Source: RZZS01 sp964498755 (GTDB lineage: Bacteria; Pseudomonadota; Alphaproteobacteria; Micavibrionales; Micavibrionaceae). Taken from it: a stretch of 64,000 nucleotides of DNA. The stretch covers positions 7,805-71,804 of the forward strand of contig CAZCIB010000006.1 of the NCBI GenBank assembly GCA_964498755.1. The letters run 5' to 3'. Made by a program: the position numbers and the translations under genes. Below the pieces are notes generated by a model that made no database searches, was not told where the DNA came from, and was given only the letters and a program-made list of their open reading frames with translations. Numbering within the stretch: position 1 is the first letter of the stretch; each line of letters starts with the position of its first letter. Below are positions 33,289 through 40,609 of the stretch, in pieces.

Positions 33289-35424
33289 TTAATCCAGCGC
33301 GGATCGCATTAGAAAAACAGCGCCTGCGGACCAGGCCTGAGGCTTGCAGGCGGCGTGGTATTCTATTGGCGCTACGCCTTCGACGCGCGCCGCGCCGCTG
33401 ACAACTTCCGGAAGCTGCCAGTTGAAGAGAGAGGCGAGTTCCTCTAGCGCCTTCATAACCGTTGTTGCTTCCCGCTTATAACCATAACGCGCCATTCCGG
33501 CGGCGCATATCGCCGTATCATGCGGCCAGACGGAGCCGAGATGATAGGTCAGGTCGCCGTGACGGGAAATGTTTTGACCCTGCGCCAGCGTGCGAATTCC
33601 GTGACCTGAAAAGGAGTCTTCATCCATCAGGCGGCTGACGACCCGCCGGGCTTTTTCTTCCGGCGCAATGCCGCTATACAGCAGATGCCCGTTATCGGAG
33701 CCCATAGCCCGACACTGCCGCCCCTCGCCGTCCAGAGCCATGGCGTAAAAACCGCCTTCTTCAATCCAGAATTTCTCATCAAAGCGCTTTTGAAAATCTT
33801 CGGCCTTTTGTCGCCATTCATCGGCCCCGGCCTCCTCAAGAGCCTCGGCGATATCGGCGGCGGCGTTCATTGCCGCAAAGGCGTAGCCTTGAAGCGTGGC
33901 GGCGGCCACAGGATCCTTGACCATCAGCTTGGCGCGGTAAGCGGAGAGAATAACCTCCTTCTTCCGGCTTTCGTCCATAGAACGCCACACGCCGTCATTT
34001 TCAGCGCCGCGCTGCGTGAAATGCTCTCTTGTGATCTTGTGCGTTATAAAGCCGTGCGTCTGCTCGATTTCCCGGTTGAGGTCCTCAATCAGAACGCCTG
34101 TGTCATCAAGATCACGCCCGTCAAAAAAAGCCGCAGACAAATCACGCTCCGCCCAGTCCGTGTCAAGATGGCAGATCGCGTCGTCCGAATCTTTCCATGT
34201 CTGGCTGAGAAGGCCGGCCCCGTAGCTGTAGGACACGAAACCGTCGGGACGCTTCTGACGGTTTTCCTCCACCCAGTTCAGGGCGGCGTCAATACTGGGC
34301 TTTATCCCGGAAATGAACGCAACGTCGTTTGTTTCTTTCAAATAGGCGCCAGCCAGCGTTACGAACAGCATCGTCTGGTCCGCGCCGCCATAATAGCATC
34401 TAAACGGCTTTTCCCCGGTCATGCTCATTTCATCGCGGCGCATTTCGTGCATGATTTTTCCGGGCTCCGCCGAGGCTCCCGGATTGTTAACCGTCGACTG
34501 ATGCGCAGCCAGAAAGCCAAGAACGCCCCTGGCTATGGATGGATTAACGTGAATCGTCTCCAGCGCCGTAATAATGCCGTCGCGGCCAAACTGAGTCGCG
34601 TACCAGGGAATGCCTGCAGCCGGATAAAGCCCGTGCTGCGTTTCCATCATGAGAAGCTTAAGATCGTCCCAGGATTTTTGTTCCCAGCGGCCGGGTATTT
34701 GAGCCGCCCCGTCGTCAAGCCGGTCTCCCCATTCGCGTATTTTCCCCGCGGCCCGCAGATGGGAAGCTTCGGAAGCCGGAAGAGAAACGCCCGCAGCCTC
34801 GCCATAGCTGAGATAAACGGCATGCGACGAATTCGGGGCAACGGTAAGTCCGAAAGACGCCGTATGTCCGTTATTGTCCGCTTCCTCGGAAAAAGAGAAT
34901 ACGGACTTGCGGAAAACCTCGTCCAAACCGCAATAACCGATTTCCGTTTGATTTTTGGAAGAGCGGCGATGTTCGATCGCGCCGCTCGTTTCGCGCCTGT
35001 CGCCACGCATTTCAAAAATTGAAGCAAAATCAGAGTCGTGCTCAATTCCAACCTCAATCTGAACAGGCTCATCCGTCACGTTCTCAAAACTCAGCCGCTC
35101 ATGGACCGCGCCGTTGTTTAACAGAATTTCACGTCTGATTTTCAGGCCGTTATCTGCGGCATGCGCATGATGAATTCGCGCGCCGTCGCCGAAAATTTCC
35201 GCGCCGTCCAGTCGCAATATCTGATCGTTTACGCTGATTTGAAGCTTGCTGACATAGCGCGTATCATCAACGAGAAGACCGTTGTCATTCGCCGTTGGCG
35301 CGTCAAGGCCCCCTCTTCCGGAGATCCAGACAGTCTGGTTGAACTTCGCGACGACCGCGTCTTTCGTAGTCCCGGTATGGTCGCTATCGGACAGGCGTTC
35401 TTGCGTTTCACTCATTACAATCAT
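33289..35424 (-). CDS. Amylo-alpha-1,6-glucosidase (glycogen-debranching type)
   Basis: 711-residue soluble glycosidase. The N-terminal half is a beta-sandwich of the GDE_N type (TVWISGRGGLDAP, LLVDDTRYVSKLQI), and the C-terminal half an (alpha/alpha)6 barrel with GIPWYATQFGRDGIITALET, QTWKDSDDAI and SVWPHDTAICAAGM. These are hallmarks of the bacterial amylo-alpha-1,6-glucosidase family, acting on alpha-1,6 branches or related oligosaccharides. Start is ATG 35424 or ATG 35415; neither has a clear ribosome binding site. The long opposite-strand frame is a shadow. Confidence 0.88.
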   Translation of the reverse strand: MIVMSETQERLSDSDHTGTTKDAVVAKFNQTVWISGRGGLDAPTANDNGLLVDDTRYVSKLQISVNDQILRLDGAEIFGDGARIHHAHAADNGLKIRREILLNNGAVHERLSFENVTDEPVQIEVGIEHDSDFASIFEMRGDRRETSGAIEHRRSSKNQTEIGYCGLDEVFRKSVFSFSEEADNNGHTASFGLTVAPNSSHAVYLSYGEAAGVSLPASEASHLRAAGKIREWGDRLDDGAAQIPGRWEQKSWDDLKLLMMETQHGLYPAAGIPWYATQFGRDGIITALETIHVNPSIARGVLGFLAAHQSTVNNPGASAEPGKIMHEMRRDEMSMTGEKPFRCYYGGADQTMLFVTLAGAYLKETNDVAFISGIKPSIDAALNWVEENRQKRPDGFVSYSYGAGLLSQTWKDSDDAICHLDTDWAERDLSAAFFDGRDLDDTGVLIEDLNREIEQTHGFITHKITREHFTQRGAENDGVWRSMDESRKKEVILSAYRAKLMVKDPVAAATLQGYAFAAMNAAADIAEALEEAGADEWRQKAEDFQKRFDEKFWIEEGGFYAMALDGEGRQCRAMGSDNGHLLYSGIAPEEKARRVVSRLMDEDSFSGHGIRTLAQGQNISRHGDLTYHLGSVWPHDTAICAAGMARYGYKREATTVMKALEELASLFNWQLPEVVSGAARVEGVAPIEYHAACKPQAWSAGAVFLMRSALD

Positions 35425-35509
35425 TTCAGGCGCCGCTGCTCATGCGGCAGTCCTTACTCTCATTAATAATTATGAATATATAAGAAACAAAAATATGGCC
35501 AAAATAAGG

Positions 35510-36718
35510 CTATTTGCGCTTGTCATCCAGAGAGACTACGTTAGTCTCGGAAGAATAGTGCTCGCTCAGGACCACGCGGTTACGGCCCTGTTTTTTAGCT
35601 TCATAGAGCGCGTCATCGGCCGCGGTCATGACCGGGTTGATCGTCAGAGCCTGGGGATTGGCTTCAGCCACGCCGATGCTTGTCGTGATGTAAATTTCCT
35701 GGCCGCTTTCAATGCGGACAGGCGAGATTTCGACGACCCGGCGGATGCGCTCGGCGACCGTATGGGCGTCGCTCAGTTTCGTGTGCGGCAGAAGCAACGC
35801 AAATTCCTCGCCGCCGATCCGGCCAAAGTCATCTTCCAGACGCAGACATTTCAATACGATTTCAGCGAATTCCTTCAGGACAATGTCGCCGGCGTTGTGG
35901 CCGTACTTATCGTTGACGGCCTTGAAATGGTCCAGATCCATGACGCACACGGAAAGCGGCTTGGACAGACGGATACTACGCTTGATTTCCTTGGCCCCCT
36001 TCGCCATGAAAGAGCGGTAATTGTTAACGCCGGTCAGAGGATCGGTTGCAGCCAGCCCCTCAAGCTTGTTGGCATAGCGTTCGACCCGCCTGATCAGCGG
36101 CATAAATATCAACAGCGCCTCTGCGACAAGCGTCGCCATGATAATGAACAGCGCGATGCGCTGATAACTGTGGAGCTGCGCGATTTTAAGCGCGCTCTCC
36201 TGTTCATACGCTTCAACAACGGCGTCCAGCGCCGTCAGCAAAGGCCCCTTGGACGCCTCGACAATATAGGCGTAATGGGCGTTCCTAGCGGAAAGCTGTC
36301 TTTCCGGATCATCCAGCAACGCCTCGGCTTCGGCGATATAGGCCCGCATATACTCGTCCAGCCTATAGGGCAGCTTGTAATAAATCACCCTTATGTGCTC
36401 TGGCAACTTCCCGCCGCCAAGATCGCCCGTCGTGAGGCGCTCGTGAGAATCCCGCATCAACTCCACCGCATTCAAAAGCTGCGCCCGGTGAATCGCGTTG
36501 GGCTCCGTGACGTAATGCCCGGCGTAAAGGGCGACGCGCTGCGAGAGCTTCGCCTGCCGCGAACTGACGACGAGGGTCGTGTTATCCTGCTCCGCAATGA
36601 CCTGATCGAGAAAAAAATGAATGCACGCCGACATAATGGCGATAATCAAAAGCGCGGCTACGTAGCCGATTTTTAAAACCTTTATGGGGTTATTATTATT
36701 GATGCTGTAATCGACCAT
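35510..36718 (-). CDS. Membrane-bound diguanylate cyclase (GGDEF)
   Basis: 402 residues: membrane segment near residues 15-38, a periplasmic helical sensor beginning SSRQAKLSQRVALYAGHY (like the PilJ/NarX-type domain with RQ..LSQR), a second membrane segment (IALFIIMATLVAEALLIFMP), then a GGDEF domain with GGEEF near residue 301. RLED five residues before it is an intact c-di-GMP inhibitory I-site. It should make c-di-GMP in response to an outside signal. Monocistronic; downstream lies a glycosidase gene on the same strand. Confidence 0.93.
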   Translation of the reverse strand: MVDYSINNNNPIKVLKIGYVAALLIIAIMSACIHFFLDQVIAEQDNTTLVVSSRQAKLSQRVALYAGHYVTEPNAIHRAQLLNAVELMRDSHERLTTGDLGGGKLPEHIRVIYYKLPYRLDEYMRAYIAEAEALLDDPERQLSARNAHYAYIVEASKGPLLTALDAVVEAYEQESALKIAQLHSYQRIALFIIMATLVAEALLIFMPLIRRVERYANKLEGLAATDPLTGVNNYRSFMAKGAKEIKRSIRLSKPLSVCVMDLDHFKAVNDKYGHNAGDIVLKEFAEIVLKCLRLEDDFGRIGGEEFALLLPHTKLSDAHTVAERIRRVVEISPVRIESGQEIYITTSIGVAEANPQALTINPVMTAADDALYEAKKQGRNRVVLSEHYSSETNVVSLDDKRK

Positions 36719-36812
36719 GCGGATATGCTTCTATAGCCTATAATTGCAATATCCGTCCATATTACACGAAAAGAGATAAAAATCAGTAAAAAGAACGCCT
36801 GAAACAAGAGTT

Positions 36813-37021
36813 TATAGTGAATTGAATAATTAATGCGCCATCCGCTCTGGCTTTTATGAAGCTGCGCGTAGCGTAGTAGTTTTAAAACTACAGAGCGCGC
36901 AGAGAACGCAGAGCGCCCAGCTTTTAAAAAACTCTGCGCTCTCTGCGATCTCTGTAGTTTAATGTTTTTCAGGCAGAAAAATCAGGTTGAAGGCGGACAA
37001 TTATTTACGCAAGGAACTATA
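36813..37021. mobile_element. MITE-like element, copy A (209 bp)
   Basis: Runs from TATAGTGAATTGAATAATTA to ACGCAAGGAACTATA. The ends are imperfect inverted repeats (TATAGT, then AATAATT and GCGCC/GTCCGCC). The centre (36885-36960) is a hairpin AAACTACAGAG ... CTCTGTAGTTT. A near-identical inverted copy is at 56282-56491. Both are bounded by TA-TAGT ... ACTA-TA, consistent with TA target duplication. No coding capacity. Its right end overlaps the last codons of msrB. Confidence 0.85.
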
Positions 37022-37513
37022 ATCGGGCCGGAAGGACATCGCCGCGCCATTCATGCAGTACCTGAGGCCCGTCGGCTTCGGACCGTCCTCAAATACATGG
37101 CCGAGATGGCCGCCGCAGCGGGCGCAATGCACCTCCGTGCGCGGCAGGATAAGTTTGAAATCAGTTTGCGTTCCGATCGCTTCCTCGCTTGCAGGTTTGT
37201 AGAATGACGGCCAACCTGTGCCGGAATCATACTTATGCTCCGAGAGAAACACCACATTGCCGCACCCGGCGCAGACATATTCGCCTTCCCGCTTTTCTTC
37301 ATTTAAAGGCGAGGAAAACGGCGGCTCCGTATCGTGCTTACGAAGGACCTCATATGCTTCGCGCGGCAGTTTCTCACGCCATTCCGCATCGCTCATTTGA
37401 ACAGGAAACTCTTTTTTATTGCCGCCACCGAACATCGCAAAGGCCTTCCCCGCAGGCGTCAGATAAACCGCGCCGCCCGCCATTAAAAACTGTAGAAAAT
37501 CACGGCGCTTCAT
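37001..37513 (-). CDS. msrB: Peptide-methionine (R)-S-oxide reductase MsrB, Tat-exported
   Basis: Reduces methionine R-sulfoxide. From the ATG at 37513 (strong AAGGAGG) the protein starts with a twin-arginine signal, MKRRDFLQFLMAGGAVYL. The SelR domain follows with zinc-binding CAGCGNVVF and CARCGGHLGHVF, YDSGTGWPSF, and the catalytic cysteine in LRYCMNG. The last residues DYSSLRK and the TAA stop are encoded by the terminal inverted repeat of the MITE-like element at 36813-37021. Pairs functionally with exported MsrA (23016). Confidence 0.94.
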   Translation of the reverse strand: MKRRDFLQFLMAGGAVYLTPAGKAFAMFGGGNKKEFPVQMSDAEWREKLPREAYEVLRKHDTEPPFSSPLNEEKREGEYVCAGCGNVVFLSEHKYDSGTGWPSFYKPASEEAIGTQTDFKLILPRTEVHCARCGGHLGHVFEDGPKPTGLRYCMNGAAMSFRPDYSSLRK

Positions 37514-37610
37514 ATTCGCCTCCTTCGATAAACATAGTACGCTATATTCGCGCCTTCCAGTTGCGCCCGTATATATAGATTCATTCGCCGCCAACGGGGA
37601 GAAAGTTACG

Positions 37611-38177
37611 ATGCTAAAATTTCGTCAGGCCAAAGAACTCGACCTGTCCACGAGCCGCTATAACATGTGGCGGGCGATTATTACGATGGCGCATGCGGAT
37701 GGTCTGGTGCAGGACGAGGAGAGAGTATACCTGAACCGGATCATCACCAACATGCGCACGCGCGGTTACGTCGACGACGAACAGGAAGCGCAGTTGAAAG
37801 CCGATATCGAATCGCCGCAAAACCCTGCGGATTTTCTGCGCTTTATCAACGACCCGAAATACCGCAGCCAGCTTGTGACCTTTGCCCGGATACTGGCTTA
37901 CAAGGACGGCAATCTGCATCCGAGTGAAGAGGACCTGCTGAACAAGCTGCACGCCTGGGTGATGGACGGGATTGATCTCGAACAAATACGGGCGAGCGTC
38001 CAGGAAAATCTGGCGCAGGAAATGACGGCGCATGAAATGGCGATCGACAGCATGCGACCAGACTTCAAAAATGAAGGAGAAGAGGTAGAACAGGGTGGCA
38101 TTCCATTGCCGCGTATACCACTTTATGCCTTGCTCGATAAATTTATGCTGATATGCGGATATGATCTGATGGATTAG
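37611..38177 (+). CDS. TerB-like protein
   Basis: 188 residues. The N-terminal part MWRAIITMAHADGLVQDEE is the helical metal-binding-type motif of the TerB/DjlA N-terminal family, followed by paired acidic helices (LAYKDGNLHPSEEDLLNKL repeats the motif). No membrane segment. TerB-like domains often occur in stress or envelope systems; no specific role is known. GGAG is 9 nt before the ATG. Divergent from msrB. Confidence 0.75.
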   Translation: MLKFRQAKELDLSTSRYNMWRAIITMAHADGLVQDEERVYLNRIITNMRTRGYVDDEQEAQLKADIESPQNPADFLRFINDPKYRSQLVTFARILAYKDGNLHPSEEDLLNKLHAWVMDGIDLEQIRASVQENLAQEMTAHEMAIDSMRPDFKNEGEEVEQGGIPLPRIPLYALLDKFMLICGYDLMD

Positions 38178-38207
38178 AGGCCATACACACAGCTCTTGCC
38201 CTGTTAA

Positions 38208-38248
38208 GGGGACATGATAAGCGGCCCGAAGGGCCGCATCGTGTCCCC
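38208..38248. repeat. 41-nt palindrome, GGGGACACGATAAG family, copy 2
   Basis: Starts GGGGACATGATAAGCGGCCC, ends GGGCCGCATCGTGTCCCC. Same length and arms as copies at 10590 and 38280, with a different loop-proximal stem. Confidence 0.8.
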
Positions 38249-38279
38249 CAAGGAAAATAACGCGGCGGAATATCCTCAA

Positions 38280-38320
38280 GGGGACACGATAGGCCCTGAC
38301 GGGCCTTTATCGATGTCCCC
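38280..38320. repeat. 41-nt palindrome, GGGGACACGATAAG family, copy 3
   Basis: Starts GGGGACACGATAGGCCC, ends GGGCCTTTATCGATGTCCCC. Together with copy 2 it occupies the convergent gap between the TerB-like gene and hemN; further CCCCCGCCTGCGGGGG stems follow at 38364-38380. Confidence 0.8.
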
Positions 38321-38454
38321 TGACATAGAGCAAAGTACGCGTCGCCCCGGAAACGCCGGGCCTCGCAGCGCTCCCCCGCCTGCGGGGGAGGGCCAAAGTG
38401 GGGGCGTCCCGGTGATTGCAAAAGCGGCATAACTTCCGCGATGCCGAGGCTCGC

Positions 38455-39786
38455 TCAAACCGCCTTCGCATGTTTTGTTTCGCTCTCCTGCCAATAGCCG
38501 TCAAACGCCGTACAGACAAGGCGCGTGAAAATCCGGCCTTTTTTCGTGACGGTCAGCTCGCAGCCGTCGATCTCAATAATTCCATCCTGCTCGAACCCTG
38601 AGAGCTTCGTAAGCGCGGCTCTGACGACGGGAACCGGCAAATGGCAGAAGCTTGCCTTGCCGCTGCACATGATCTGCTCGATGACCTCGGCGCATTCCCG
38701 GTCGTCCCCGCTTAATTTCACGCCGCGGCAGTGCGCGAGCAGGCCCTTTCCGGCCTGTTCCCGGTAGGCTTTAATGTTTGCCGAGTTCTGAAGATAACCT
38801 TTCGGCAGGGCGCTGATCGCCGAAGCGCCGAAGCCGAGCAGCGTTTTGCAATCGTCCGTGGTATAGCCCTGAAAGTTGCGGCGCAGTTTTCCGTCTTTAC
38901 AGGCGCGCGCCATTTCATCTTCAGGCTTTGCGAAATGGTCGATGCCGATCTCGACATATCCGGCCTCCTTAAGCGTATCAAAAGCCGTCTTTGTCAGGTC
39001 GTAGCGCGCCAGCGTATCCGGCAGTGCGTAGCTTTCGAGCGATTTTTGATGCTGCTTGAACCACGGCACATGGGCGTAGGCGAAAACGGAAAACCTGTCC
39101 GGATTCAGCGAAACCGCCAGCTCCATTGACTTTTTAACCGTCTCTTCCGTCTGCAAAGGCAGGCCGGTAATCATGTCGAAATTGATCGCCGTAATTCCGG
39201 CGGCGCGTATATGTTCGGCGCTCGCCTTCACCTGCTCAAAGGGCTGAACGCGGCCGATGGCTTCCTGAACGTCCGGGTCGAATTCCTGCACGCCGAGCGA
39301 AGCGCGGTTCACGCCAAGGCTTTTCAGGAAAAACGCGCGGCCCTGATCAAGCGTGCGCGGGTCAATCTCGATCGCGTGTTCGGCTGTTTCCAGCACGTCG
39401 AAATGCCGGCTCAGCGTTTCGAAGATTTGTTCCATATCGGCGTCGGCGAGATAGGTGGGCGTCCCGCCGCCCCAGTGAATGTGCGAGACTTTCAGCCGCC
39501 CGGTCAAATGAGAAACCGTCTCAATCTCGCGCATCAGCGCGTCCGCGTACTCTTTCACAGGGTCATAGCTTTGCGGGATTTTGGTATGGCATCCGCAATA
39601 GCGGCAGAGCTGTTTGCAAAAGGGAATGTGCAGATAAATCGAAACGGGCTCGTCTTTTGAGATATGCGGCAGCCACGCCTGCGCATGCCCGGCGCCGAAC
39701 TTGTCCGTGAAATGATTCGCGGTCGGATAGCTCGTGTACCGCGGCGCGTTCGCATCGTATTTCTGCAAAAGACTCTCAATTTGCAT
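38455..39786 (-). CDS. hemN: Oxygen-independent coproporphyrinogen III oxidase HemN
   Basis: Radical-SAM enzyme converting coproporphyrinogen III to protoporphyrinogen IX without oxygen. 443 residues; the [4Fe-4S] motif CKQLCRYCGC has cysteines at 57, 61 and 64, with the HemN-type YTSYPTA near the N-terminus, HWGGGTPTYL, and NFDMITGLPLQT. Length is that of true HemN rather than the shorter HemW. No convincing FNR box was found upstream. Confidence 0.96.
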   Translation of the reverse strand: MQIESLLQKYDANAPRYTSYPTANHFTDKFGAGHAQAWLPHISKDEPVSIYLHIPFCKQLCRYCGCHTKIPQSYDPVKEYADALMREIETVSHLTGRLKVSHIHWGGGTPTYLADADMEQIFETLSRHFDVLETAEHAIEIDPRTLDQGRAFFLKSLGVNRASLGVQEFDPDVQEAIGRVQPFEQVKASAEHIRAAGITAINFDMITGLPLQTEETVKKSMELAVSLNPDRFSVFAYAHVPWFKQHQKSLESYALPDTLARYDLTKTAFDTLKEAGYVEIGIDHFAKPEDEMARACKDGKLRRNFQGYTTDDCKTLLGFGASAISALPKGYLQNSANIKAYREQAGKGLLAHCRGVKLSGDDRECAEVIEQIMCSGKASFCHLPVPVVRAALTKLSGFEQDGIIEIDGCELTVTKKGRIFTRLVCTAFDGYWQESETKHAKAV

Positions 39787-39961
39787 AAATGTATTTCTTT
39801 TTTGGCGCGCGAGGTTTATAAGAGATTCCTAAATCAACAGTGCGGGATTTTGCGGCGGCGGGCAAGCGGAACCTGTTCCGGCATGCGATAACGCAAATAA
39901 AGCATGGGTTTAATGCTGCTGCAAATCGGTGTATACAGAGATGTGTGTGTGAGGTGGGAAC

Positions 39962-40573
39962 GTGGTACTCTGTCTTGATGCTGTTTTTAAAGTTGTCGGC
40001 TGTGACAGCAGTCGCGAGGCGATACTGGATGGCGCATTGCAACTGAAGAGCGAAGCGTTTTCTGGCCATGCGGTTTTTGGAGCCGCTTGGCGGCTGCTTG
40101 AGAGAAAGGGAAGAAATCCCTCCCCAGGAGTGTGCCTGGAGGTGATGCGCGAAGAAGCGCAAACGCTCAAAATAATGGAAAGGGGCGATGGGCCTCTTAG
40201 CAATCTGTTTAATTGCAATTCAGCGGCAACGCGCCATTACCTGCTGCAGACTCTGGCGCATCAAATCGTCTCGTTTCTGGAAAAACCGCTTGAAGAGGTC
40301 AGAAGACCAACGCCGAAAGGAAGGACGTTCGAAGAAATTGCGCAGCATGTACAAGCTGATAGCCAAAAGGAGAAAGATGTCGTTTCCAGAGTTATGAAGA
40401 AACTGAAAGAGTCTGGCTTTGTTGAAGAACGCTCCGGCAAAATTTCTTTGAGAGAGGGAAAGATCGCCAAGGCTCTCCCGCCGCTCGCCTTCAGGGAATT
40501 TAGAGAGTTTCTGAATACCGAAACATCTGGAATTACAGCAAGCAACAGCCGACCTAGCGTACGCGCCGCGTAA
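39962..40573 (+). CDS. Hypothetical protein with winged-helix-like C-terminal half
   Basis: 203 residues from a GTG at 39962, with AGGTGGG about 5 nt upstream. No full-length family is recognised. Residues around 118-170 (RTFEEIAQHVQ...VVSRVMKKLKESGFVEERSG) have the pattern of a winged helix-turn-helix, so a transcription regulator is possible. It ends 36 bp before rnr on the same strand and is likely co-transcribed. Function is inference only. Confidence 0.6.
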   Translation: MVLCLDAVFKVVGCDSSREAILDGALQLKSEAFSGHAVFGAAWRLLERKGRNPSPGVCLEVMREEAQTLKIMERGDGPLSNLFNCNSAATRHYLLQTLAHQIVSFLEKPLEEVRRPTPKGRTFEEIAQHVQADSQKEKDVVSRVMKKLKESGFVEERSGKISLREGKIAKALPPLAFREFREFLNTETSGITASNSRPSVRAA

Positions 40574-40609
40574 ATGATGAAAAAAGTGACATGAGAAACA
40601 TGGATAACT

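Noticed and set aside
33685..35022. 445-codon frame opposite the debranching-type glycosidase
   Set aside because: It covers only part of a well-supported gene on the minus strand, has no ribosome binding site, and the product lacks any recognisable pattern.
35282..36676. 464-codon frame opposite the membrane diguanylate cyclase
   Set aside because: The minus-strand gene has intact GGEEF, I-site and membrane segments; the + strand frame is a shadow.
39787..39961. FNR box upstream of hemN
   Set aside because: TTGATTTAGGAATC has one good half-site only; the second half does not match ATCAA.
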